Shown one piece after another: positions 35,579 to 46,286 of a DNA stretch of 64,000 nt. The position numbers were made by a program, and so were the translations under genes. Origin of the DNA: Amia ocellicauda (Eukaryota; Chordata; Actinopteri; Amiiformes; Amiidae); assembly GCF_036373705.1 (NCBI RefSeq), contig NC_089864.1:1420501-1484500 (forward strand), in the 5' to 3' direction. The notes beneath the pieces are model-generated. The model was not told the DNA's origin. It ran no database searches and saw only the letters and a list, made by a program, of their open reading frames with translations. How positions within the stretch are numbered: position 1 is the first letter of the stretch; each line of letters begins with the position of its first letter.

Positions 35579-36794
35579 AGCACAGTCATACAGAGATTGG
35601 GAGCAAACACAAGAGTCCAGAACACTCTGTGCAATGTGAAGAAACCACAAAGAAAAAGTGGGAAGAGCAGAATAGAGAGACAGATAAACAGCTCCCAATG
35701 GAGGAAACATTGAGGGAGGAACCAGAGGAAAACCTGAATAGACAAATTAAAGAACTAGTGAGAAAAGAAATGGAAAAACACCTGAAAGAAGAAATGGAAC
35801 AGATTCGTAGAAAAATTGAAAAACAAAAGACAGAAATGGAGAAACACTGGAATCAAGAACAGAAAAGTCATCCAGGTACTCAGAATTGTGGTAAGAGCTT
35901 ATTCATTATATTATTTATTCATTAGCAGGTTGGCTTACAGTTAAAATAAATACTTTTCATAAAACCAAATACATTTGACTTCTCTCATAATTTATCACAA
36001 AGGATAAAGATTTAATTGAATAAAATAAATGCCAGAAACCAAAAGTCCTATGTATAATATAGTAATAATTGAAGTGATAATATCACCTAAATACTATTTT
36101 AAACTCCGCAGATGGGAACAAATGGCAGCCTGTAAATTCAGCTCTGAGGATAGTGCTGCTGGGTCAGACTTGCACAGGGAAGAGTGCAGCTGGAAACACC
36201 ATCCTGGGGAAAGAACTTTTTCCATCAGCTCTCAGTCCACAGGCATTAACGACTCGGTGTGATAGGAAGAAGATTGTGATTGATGGGAGACGTGTTGCTG
36301 TGATCGACACTCCAGACTTCTCTGATGAAGACTGTACTGATCCAGAGACTCATATTAGAAGATGTATGGGTCTAGCTGCCCCAGGACCCCATGTGTTCCT
36401 GCTGGTGATCCAAGTGGGTCGGTTTACTGAGGGAGAGAAGAAGATGATAGAGCAACTGAAGAGGTATTTTGGCCAGAGAATCATACAGCGCATCATAGTC
36501 CTGTTCACACATGGAGATGAGCTGAAAAGACAGAGCATTCATCAGTTTGTTTATAACACCCAGCCTGACCTCCAGAAGCTCATAGGAGAGTGTGGGGACA
36601 GATATCACCTCTTCAACAACAGAGACACCAGGAGTAACAGGCAGGTGAAGGAGCTCCTGGACAAGATTGACAGGCTGGTGCAAGAACGTGGAGGAGGCTA
36701 CTTCACTACTGAGAGGTTCCCAGTTAAAGAGAGACCAGAGGAAGAGGAGGAAATGGAAGATGAACATGAACCAACACATTGTCAAATATCGTAG
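35579..36794 (+). CDS. GIMAP-family exons (35579-35890 coiled coil, 36112-36794 GTPase)
   Basis: The first exon, between ttgttgcag and gtaagag, encodes about 104 charged, heptad-like residues (EEPEENLNRQIKELVRKEM). It exits in phase 1. The second, after aactccgcag, opens in the matching phase and encodes a GIMAP GTPase: G1 GQTCTGKS, AIG1 box CMGLAAPGPHVFLLVIQVG, G4 THGD, then CGDRYHLFNN and an acidic tail to the stop at 36792-36794. G3 reads DTPD, with Asp replacing the usual Gly. No ATG-bearing first exon was seen. Since the first exon enters in phase 1, it can be spliced to the donor at 31349, which would place this GTPase behind the 30515 one in a single two-domain protein. Alternatively it is a separate gene with an unseen start. 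Confidence 0.8.
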
Positions 36795-37511
36795 AAGTAC
36801 CCTAGGATGGGAACCTTTCAGACAGTGTGTTGATATACTGGAGCTGTAATAACAGGCTCCCAAATAATGCAACTGAACTGGTTGATAAACTATTAATTAA
36901 TTACAGAGATAATTAAAACCAAATCCTGTAAAGAAGCAGATTAACAGGTCCACTATATGGATACTGATCTGGGACAGAGTTCACTTTCTCACATCTTCAC
37001 TTCATCCCTTTCAGACCTGATGAAACATTATAAATAGTATTTTCTTAATGTTTAATGCCCCCCTTTGTTTTGTGGTTTAAATTAATTTGTTCTTGTAATT
37101 AATCAAATCAAATGCAGACTAATCACATGTAAATGTACAGCAGAATCAGAATAAACAGCAATGCATGATAGACTTAAAACTAGGGAAGGATACAGATGCT
37201 TGAACTCCTTAAATTTGCATGTGAGAAATATTTGTGATTACTATGAGCTGTTGTTTTCTAGTTTACTTAATAATGCAATGCTGCTCACACAGTCATAATA
37301 AAGGTGTAATGGTAAAGTGTTCCAATTATAATACAATTATGTATTTGTTTGCCTACATTTCTTTCATGATTTTAGAGGGTTGTTTGGCATCCTCTGGGTT
37401 GTTTCACATGAACAGCACAGAATGTACTCTTAACACACTTTTCAAATTATCGCTGAACTGTTTAGTTCAAATGTAAGACCACATTTAAATTGTAATGTCC
37501 TTTCATTACAG
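36795..37511. other. Segment after the GIMAP stop, no gene seen
   Basis: AT-rich, probably 3' UTR and spacer. A polyadenylation-like AATAAA occurs at 37149-37154 and others follow. No coding signal. Confidence 0.4.
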
Positions 37512-37764
37512 TGACACTCCCTCTCAATCACAACCCACAGCCCCTTGCAGTATCAGACATCTCCAGCAGAGGGAGCCCTGTCCCCAGATCATATCTTCCT
37601 CCCCGTGTCACAAACAGTAGTGCTGTGGTTTGCTCTGGTGTTCAAAATCAGTGGTGTCTGGTCACAGCAGTTCCTGTCAACCCTGCAGTTCTCATCAGGA
37701 ACAGCCTTCTGGGTAGAAAGAGGAAAAGCAGGTTGACTTCACAAGAGCTGCAGCCTCAGACCTG
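37512..37764 (+). other. Exon-like open frame, unassigned
   Basis: After an acceptor (tttcattacag) an open frame of 83 codons runs to a stop, entering in phase 1 like the GIMAP exons. It encodes TLPLNHNPQPLAVSDIS and a basic end (LLGRKRKSRL). I do not recognise it. It may be a terminal exon or chance. Confidence 0.25.
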
Positions 37765-37785
37765 ATGTAGAAACTAGTGCATTCA

Positions 37786-38350
37786 TTATAGAGGCAACAG
37801 TGTGGAGTAGCGTGTGAATCGGGCAGAGAGACACCAGACGAGCCGCAGAGTTCTGGATGAGCTGGAGCGGCGGGTAGTGGATGCAGGCAGGCCGGCCAGG
37901 AGGGAGTTGTAGTAGTCCAGGCGGGAGAGGACCAGGGAGTGGACGAGTAGCTGAGTTGAGTAGTCGGTGAGGAAGGGACGGATCCGGCGTATGTTGCTCA
38001 GGAAGAATCTGCAGGTGCGCGTCAGCTTGGTGATGTGCTGTGAGTAGGAGAGCGCAGGATCGAGGGTGACTCCTAGATTTTTAGCGGAAGAAGAAGGAGA
38101 GAGTGTGGTGGATTCCAAGGGGATCGAGATGGGGAGGTCAGCAGAAGGTGAGGAAGAGTGGGGGAAAAAGAGGAGATCTGATTTGGAGAGGTTGAGCTTG
38201 AGGTGGTGCGAGTGCATCCAGGCGGAAATGGCAGACAAGCAGGAAGAGATGCATGAGGGGATGAGAGGGTCAGAAGAGGGAAAAGACAGGAAGATCTGGG
38301 CATCATCAGCGTAGAAGTGGTAGGAGAAGCCATGGGAAGCGATGAGGGGG
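37786..38350 (-). mobile_element. LINE reverse transcriptase fragment
   Basis: The minus strand encodes FYADDAQIFLSF (catalytic YADD), then HHLKLNLSKSDLLFF, SAKNLGVTLD and LVLSRLDYYNSLLAGLPAS. These are consecutive C-terminal landmarks of an L2/Rex1-like reverse transcriptase. The frame is open for about 190 codons but is truncated at both ends. It may belong to the same family as the endonuclease piece at 11.6-12.8 kb, from its similar Ser/Leu-rich style. Confidence 0.8.
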
Positions 38351-38577
38351 CCCTTCGACTTAGTACTTGGTGGCAAAACCCTTGTTGGCAATCACAGAGG
38401 TCAGACGTTTCTTGTAGTTGGCCACCAGGTTTGCACACATCTCAGGAGGGATTTTGTCCCAATCCTCTTTGCAGATCCTCTCCAAGTCATTAAGGTTTTG
38501 AGGCCGACGTTTGGCAACTCCAACCTTCAGCTCCCTCCACAGATTTTCTATGGGATTAAGGTCTGGAGACTGGCTAG
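38350..38577 (-). mobile_element. Family B Tc1 fragment
   Basis: This 228-bp piece matches the transposase C-terminal region and tail of the element at 14220-15683 (same cttcgacttagtacttggtg segment). It retains the base lost in that copy. It abuts a LINE fragment on each side with no spacer. Confidence 0.88.
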
Positions 38578-38940
38578 GCTTCAAGGCATTCAAGACAGAA
38601 AACAGGAGACACTTCTTCACACAGAGAGGCGTCACAATCTGAACAAACTCCCCAGCGATGTGGTAGAAGCTGAAAGTTTGGGAACATTCAAAAACAGACT
38701 GGATAGGATCTAAGGAGGTAGTTCAGATTGTGACGCCTCTCTGTGTGAAGAAGTGTCTCCTGTTTTCTGTCTTGAATGCCTTGAAGCCCAATTTCCATTT
38801 GTGTCCCCGGGTGCGTGTGTCCCTGCTGATCTGGAAAAGCTCCTCTGGTTTGATGTGGTCGATGCCTTTCATGATTTTGAAGACTTGGATCAAGTCCCCA
38901 CGTAGTCTCCTCTGCTCCAGTGCTTCAGCAAAAGCACTGT
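38577..38940. mobile_element. Fold-back pair of LINE fragments
   Basis: A plus-strand piece of the LINE at 19275-19410 (38577-38710) is followed by an inverted piece of the same region (38720-38940). The arms 38577-38642 and 38720-38787 are near-perfect reverse complements separated by about 77 bases. Confidence 0.85.
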
Positions 38941-39213
38941 TGATATGGCTTATATTAGTTTCCTGCGTGACCTTATACATATATGAATAAAATGTTGCAT
39001 TTTGACAATCAGACTGAAGAATCAAACAAATATTACAGTGAATTAAGTTTATAGTTAAATAACATTTCATTTTTACAACCATGCTTTAATAGGCCGCATT
39101 ACAGTTTAACCTTTGTTACAGTATGATGTTATAATAAGAGTAATTATTGTTCTTGTATAGGCGAATATATGAGCTCTGACTGGGAGTGTCTCAGTACTGT
39201 TTTTGACACCCAT

Positions 39214-39530
39214 TATCAGGTGGACAAATACAGCTGATATGGAGAAGCCGTCCAGCAGGTGAGCAGCCTTGTCTTCTTGTACAGACTACAGAGCAGAGCC
39301 ACAGCGACTACAGACACATAGGGGTGCGATCTGAAACAACATAGTAAACATTTTATAGAATGTATAGTTACTACTATTATACTGGAAAGTTGACTCACCT
39401 GGCAGAGGGCTGTTCAGGTCCTGAGACAGATCCACAGAGCAACACAAGGCAGAAAGAGCAACAGAGGGGCACAATGGGGAGGTGGAGGGATGCACCTGAA
39501 GGCCAGACATGGTGATCTTTAATACTTCCT
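39214..39530 (-). other. Two exon-like blocks, unassigned
   Basis: The minus strand shows an acceptor, an ATG (MSGLQVHPSTSPLCPSV) and a gtgagt donor near 39400. A second block begins after a tttcag acceptor near 39330. Joined in phase they would make a peptide of about 44 residues. No family is recognised. Confidence 0.2.
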
Positions 39531-39539
39531 GGAAAAGAC

Positions 39540-41102
39540 TGGGTGGAGGGTGAAGTGGAGAAATGTAATTACACTGGAAAACAGTGACACTGAGTCTCAC
39601 TACGTGAAACCTGGAATATCTTGACATTATTCTTCTTGTTTCAGACACAGGTCTGACTCACGCACAGGGAAAAGAAAAGCTGCATTTACTGACACTGACA
39701 TTCAGGAGAACAGAGTAGTTTTAATCGAATGGATACCAATGCTGTGCCAGGAGAGAGCAGAGATATTGTTTTGTGAAAATGTATCTTCTGACCCACATAT
39801 TTCAATGAATACAGAGCAGAGTGAATCAAGCACCTGTGACAAAACTGTCCTCCATTTTAATTCCAACCGAGCTCATTGGCAGAACTACTTACATGTTAAG
39901 ACACACACTCTCTCTCTTCCTCTCTCTCTCACACACACCTTAATAAAGTATTTTCCTACAATAAAACAGAATAACCTAGACCCAAAGGCTCTGTTCTGAA
40001 CCCACACAGGGCATCCAGGTTCAATGCCCAGGTGTCTAGAATTAAACTACATGACTAATTCTCAGTGATGCTGGAGCACTTAATATAGGGCCCACTTGTG
40101 TCTGTGTATCATTAATCGCTGACCCGCTGAATGTTTTTTAGAAATCCTGAACAGAGATCTGAGTGCTCAGTGTTTGAGCAACAACAGACCTGAACCAGGA
40201 TCCCTCTGAGACCCCGGGGCAGAGTACAATAAATAACTGAATAGATAAAGTCAGCTTAATAAGGGCTGAATCCATATTGGCACTTAAACATGTGCTTGGA
40301 TTGAAAAGCACCAGACAGTGAGTTTGGAGTATAAAGATCAGAACAGTCTTATTGCTTGATGTGCTTCAACTTTTCTTATTTTTTCATTGGGACTCTACAT
40401 TTATTATAATGATTCATGGTGGAAAAAAACAGGCAAACTGCAGATACATATTTATTATTTATATAATTACATTATATGTTGTTCAGTTGGTTAGAGAGTT
40501 CAATTGTAATGTAATATGTAGGGTTATAATGTTTATGAATAGATCTAAATGATGTGAAAAATTCAAATGTACTGCACGTAATAGTTCAACCTCCAATTGT
40601 AATGAAGGGTAATAGTTTTGAATCAATCAATCAAGTGCTTTAATTGTTTTCTTCTCAATAAAATTCCTCCGATTTGGATGCCTTTACAAATATAATAGCT
40701 GAATAAGTGTAATTGTTTTTGCAGGGATGTATTTTATTGAATTAGAAATGCTGGCCACATCTACGGCCACAATGTTAGTAATTGTGCTCCCTTTCTTTTT
40801 CTACTGACATTACACTTAATAATAAACAGTGACAAAGAGCTTCCTCTAGCCAACAGCATCTTAAATCCCATGTGTGTTGTGTGAGTCTGTTAGTGTGTAG
40901 CAGAGTGTGAGAATCACGTCAGCACTGATCAATGAGGGATCAGTATAAAACGAGAATAATCATGGATAAGAACCCATCAATCAAGAATCAGTGAAAGACT
41001 GACGATCATTAATAAGGTACAGACTATTTGTCTGAGTATATGCTGTTAATCCAGCAGTGATAGTGATGCAGGTAACTGAGACCCAGAGCCCAGATCAGCC
41101 CA
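39540..41102. other. Unique AT-rich segment downstream of the TRIM gene
   Basis: No coding signal. It probably includes the TRIM 3' UTR on the minus strand; an AATAAA on that strand lies near 40735. Confidence 0.4.
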
Positions 41103-41635
41103 TCAGTACCAGCACACTGTCAGTGGGGCGCAATTCTTTCCATTGAGGTACAGCCCTGGGGAGAATTGTGCTAAAATGCTTTTAAATGGACCAAACCCTG
41201 TGCTGTGCATACAAGACATGCTGTCTGCATTGTAGAAGGAAACCTGGTATCTCTCACAGTCCAGGTACACCCCGATCCTCCTAGGGCTGCAGTCAGGGCT
41301 TATGGGAATGATTTCAGACTCCTTTCTGATCTTGTAGCCATTGCCATGAACATGAGCCAAAACCAGGGGCCTGCGCCTGTTAAATATCATTGAAAACCAT
41401 GTTTTCCTTTTTTCATGATCTGGATCAATCTCAATTCCCAGCTCCCAGTCACTCTTCCCCCCCACCTCCACCTCCCAGTAGTGGCACCCAGAGGTGAAGG
41501 TATTCTGGCTGTTTGAGCTGCGCCGGTGATCCTCTTGTTTGGGTTCAGTGTAATGTCTGTCATCATGCCTGACACTTGATCCATCGCTGGACACTTTCAG
41601 ACCATAACTGGAAGGTACTGTCAAGCGCTCAGGAA
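41103..41635 (-). CDS. SPRY (B30.2) exon of the TRIM gene
   Basis: The terminal coding exon, 177 residues, starts [15 protein letters not shown] after a ctctacag acceptor. PRY-like and SPRY parts are continuous, with no stop until the end (APLTVCWY). The usual LDP motif of the PRY start is modified. Confidence 0.9.
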
Positions 41636-44600
41636 CTGTAGAGAAATTAAAATAGTCTCTAAGAATGTAGTAATAATAATAATAATAATAAATAGCCTAA
41701 TTTACACATCAGTATGTTTCACAAATGCTTTAGGGATACAAGTTTTACATGCATAGATTAATTAAAAGTTCACCTAAACTTGTATAATTGTATACACTTT
41801 GCACATCACATATACTATTTACCAAATGTACAACTATTTATGAGGGGTCAATTACAGCGGACGCAGGAGGAGGCTGTGTTAGTGAAGTGCCCACACAGGT
41901 GTGATTGCTCATGACACGACCAGAGACAGAGATCCAGAGAGCTGGGAGACAGTGGGGGGGCTGCTGTTTGCACCGCCACACCCAGGACACTAGACAGTAT
42001 GACAGTGTAACAGGTCCTCAGTGGACACCAACAAGGAGAAGGTCCTCACCAGTGCTACAGTCTCTCTCTCTATTGGGATGAATTACATTGACCGTGAGTG
42101 AGTCTTGACAGCAGGGCCTCTCCTCGCTCTTGGATTAGCACCCAATAAAGAGTCGCTTATGATAACCAGCAGATGAAGAGCAGTGAATGCACACCTGGTT
42201 TGATGACTTTCAGCATCTCCTTCCAGATGAAAAACTGCAAGTGAGTCTCGTAAGGCTCGAGGGTCAGAGAGCCTGGGGTGACACGCAGAGACTGCAGCCT
42301 GGACTTATACCTGGAAAACAAACCAGAAGCTCCTCATGATGTCCCTGTGCTGAAGGGCCCCCAGGTGATGGCAAAGCCCCCGCTGGCGAGGTGGTGAACA
42401 AGGCAGAAGTGGCGAGCGCTGCTGGGGATGGGCTGGATCACAGAGCGACTCTTGATCAATATAAAAGCTATACAGGGAACACATCTATGCAGTTGAAATT
42501 AAGCAATATCAGGAGCTCTCATTGTCTACCATCAATAACTGATTCATAACATATTTTTATATTCACTCACAAATGATGAAATACAGATGCACACAGTGGA
42601 TGTAGAACATTTTAAGCAAATACATGTCTGGGTACATAAAGCCACAACACGATCAACAACCCAGAAGATAGCCTTCTGAAGTTCACTGAAGTGCACTACA
42701 CGTATACTGTATTTCACTTTGTGTGCTTATAGCACACTTACATATACTTAAACACACATTCTATTAAGTGTGCAGTTAACTCTTTATTCCTACTTAGTGT
42801 TCAACAACATAATAAGGACCTGAGGAATTATAATGCTGTTAAGGTACAGATGAATGCAGTTAGCTCTGAAAACAAGAAGAACTTCTATACAGTGAGCAGA
42901 GCGGGGGGATTCGAGATCCGAGTGAAGAAGTAAAAGTGAGAAGGAACCAAATCAAATGTTTTATTTCCTTTTCTTACTTTCTGTATGATCTTGTTTCGTC
43001 ATATCCTTGAAGGATAAAAATAAAATTTAAACTGATTCAGTCTCATACTCACACTGCCTCCACCACTCCCTCAGTATCCCTGGCTGATCGTGGCATTTCC
43101 TTCTTCAGCCCGTCCACTGTAGTGGCCCCCTTGTCACACCACCACTGTGAAGACACACAACATCATACAACTAGGAGCTCAGACCTCAGGGAGTTCCAGA
43201 CTGAAGCAGACGCTGGCAAAACCAACACACCATCGAACTAGATGACACCATACACCCCCCCCTATAGAGAGATCCCCGACACTGTACACACCCCCTACAG
43301 AGAGCCCTGACACAGTACACACCCCCTATAGAGAACGGACTCTGTACAAACCTCCGACAGGCTGTACTGCTGCTGCACAGATGTCATAGAGAGTCAAACT
43401 ACTGAATATTCATATTGAAAGATGACATTATGGTCAGTAGACATTAGTGGGTGTGGCACTGGTCCTGCTCCCAGTGCGATGGTTTATACCAGTAGAAAGT
43501 TGTCCGGCTCAGGGATGTCCAGTCCGCACTGCAGAGCCCTCTCTTTCGCTCTGCTTTCTCTCAGCGCTGTCTCGATCTGTGGCAGGTTCTTCTGCATGGC
43601 CTGCAGATCTTCCTGCTCTGCTTGCTGCAGATCCCTCTTCACCTCCTCCTCTCTGCGCCGCAGGAATTCATGCAGCTCCGCAAACTGAGCCCCGATCTGC
43701 GCCAACAGCTGTCTGGATTTCCCCTGCAGCCAGAGAGCACAGCAGCAGGGTAATGAGCTGTGACTGACAACAACAACAAAAAATTAAGAGACCACTTAAC
43801 ATTGATTTCTGAATTTGGAGAGGTCTCTTAATTTTTTTCCAGAGTGGTGTGTGTATGTATGTATATATTTGGACTTGTTTGTCCAGCACATCCCACAGAT
43901 GCTCGATTGGATTGAGATCTGGGGAATTTGGAGGCCAAGTCAACACCTTGAACTCGTGATTCATCAGACCAGGCCACCTTCTTCCATTGCTCCGTGGTCC
44001 AGTTCTGAGGCTCACGTGCCCATTGTAGGCGCTTTCAGCAGTGGACAGGGGTCAGGATGGGCACCCTGACTGGTCTGCGGCTACGCAGCCCCATACGCAA
44101 CAAACTGTGAAGCACTGTGTGTTCTGACACCTTTCTATCAGAACCAGCATTCACTTTTTCAGCAATTTGAGCTACAGTAGCTCGTCTGTTGGATCGGACC
44201 ACACGGGCCAGCCTTCGCTCCCCACATGCATCAATGAGCCTTGGCCGCCCATGACCCTGTCGCCGGTTCACCGCTTTTCCTTCCTTGGACCACTTTTGAT
44301 AGGTACTGACCACTGCAGACCGGGAACACCCCACAAGAGCTGCAGTTTTGGAGATGCTCTGACCCAGTCGTCTAGCCATCACAATGTGGCCCTTGTCAAA
44401 GTCGTTCAGATCCTTACGCTGCCCATTTTTCCTGCTTCTAACACATCAACTTTGAGGACAAAATGTTCACTTGCTGCCTAATATATCCCACCCACTGACA
44501 GGTGCCATGATAACGAGATTATCAGTGTTATTCACTTCACCTGTCAGTGCTCATAATGTTATGGCTGATCGGTGTAGTGAGGTGTATGATTTAACAGTTA

Positions 44601-46245
44601 TACCAAAAAGGTGCTAACGATCATCAATTCAATATGTAGGTTGAAACAATCATTAACTGAAACAGAAACCGCTGTGTAGGAGGAATAAAACTGGGTGAGG
44701 AACAGCCAAACTCAGCTAACAGGGTGTGGCTGCTGAAGACAGTTTACTGTCAAAAGTCATTCACCATGGCAAGACTGAGCACAGCAACAAAACACAAGGT
44801 AGTTCTACTGCATCAGCAAGGTCTCTCCCAGGCAGACATTTCAAGGCAGACAGGGGTTTCCAGATGTGCTGTCCAAGCTCTTTTGAAGAAACACAAAGAA
44901 ATGGGCAATGCTGAGGACCGTAGATGCAGTGGTCAGCCAAGGAAACTTACTGCAGCAGATGAAAGACACATCATGCTTATTTATTTATTCATTAATTTAA
45001 CTTGTAAATGGGCACATGTTAACTAAATCGTGTTTATGGTCATGGTCACTGTGGAGCACCAGACCTGCACACCATCCACAGCCTGACACACCATCCAGTT
45101 GTTAATAAAATATTTATAAAATCTGATCCGATTATTATCCTTCAGTTTATTTTTAAAAGTCACCGGTGTCCTATGAAATCCATGTTCGGCAAGTTTTTAA
45201 TACACTTGGATATTAACTGTAGGCTAATTGGTTCTGTATGTGGACTTCACTCCATGCTGCTATAAGACAAAACATTTTTTTTTGTGAATCCACACAGCAC
45301 TTCATAATGTATCTACAGCGTCTTCCCTGTCTGTCTACAAGTCAAGCACACATCTCCGCTTCTGAAAGCGAAGCATTTCCTTAGTTGTCGTGACGGATGT
45401 TTACGGCCACGTCTGGCAGCAGATAGTTAACTGTCCACAAAACCTGGACGCTTCCGTATGCTTAAGCCAGTGGAAACACTAATTTAAGAACCCAGAAGCA
45501 TCCGCCAGAGGAAACGGGGTAAATCCGAGAGTGGTCTGGCCGGGCTGCCAGACTGACCCGTATAGCCCCTGAGTTCAGCCACCATTTCATACACACCGCC
45601 CAGCACCTGCCTGCTCCACACAGCCTCATCAGCACAGCGATAAACCGCTACAGCAAAAGACCAGCCCCTGATGCAGAGCTGGAGCTAACAGCCAGTGGGT
45701 CTGGTGACAGAAATCTAAAATATACTCCCACCCTCCCATTATTGTCTCTGGCAAATGGCAGTAATTTTGCCCCTAACAGTAAACTGTCCCTAACAGAGTC
45801 TGGCCCTGTTCCCATAGTCGCCCTTGCTACCCCTGCGATGCTGCCGCTGCCCCGATGTGGGCAGTTTGTACAGGAGGTTGTGCGCTCTACCAGCTCCAGA
45901 GAGGGGTGACACACTGTGGTGCCCCGGTGCAGACACACTCACTCTGGTGCTGTCGATCTGTGCTGTTTGCTCGCTGGCCAGGCCTTCCACAGCTGCACTG
46001 TCCTCAGAGAGAAACTGCAGAGCGCCTCGCAGCTGTGCCTGCGGAAGAGAAAATGTTACAGCATGTTTACATCAGTGTTAAAGCAAAGAATATATGCAGC
46101 AGGAGATCAAAACCCAAGTAAGGAATTAAAATGAACATTACAGCTTATAAAAAGCCAGTAGTTGTGGAAAAATATTGTCTAATGTTTTATACTGCTCTAA
46201 TATTGTGTACGTTGCCCTGGATAAGGGCATCTATTAATAAATAAA

Positions 46246-46286
<41 letters not shown>

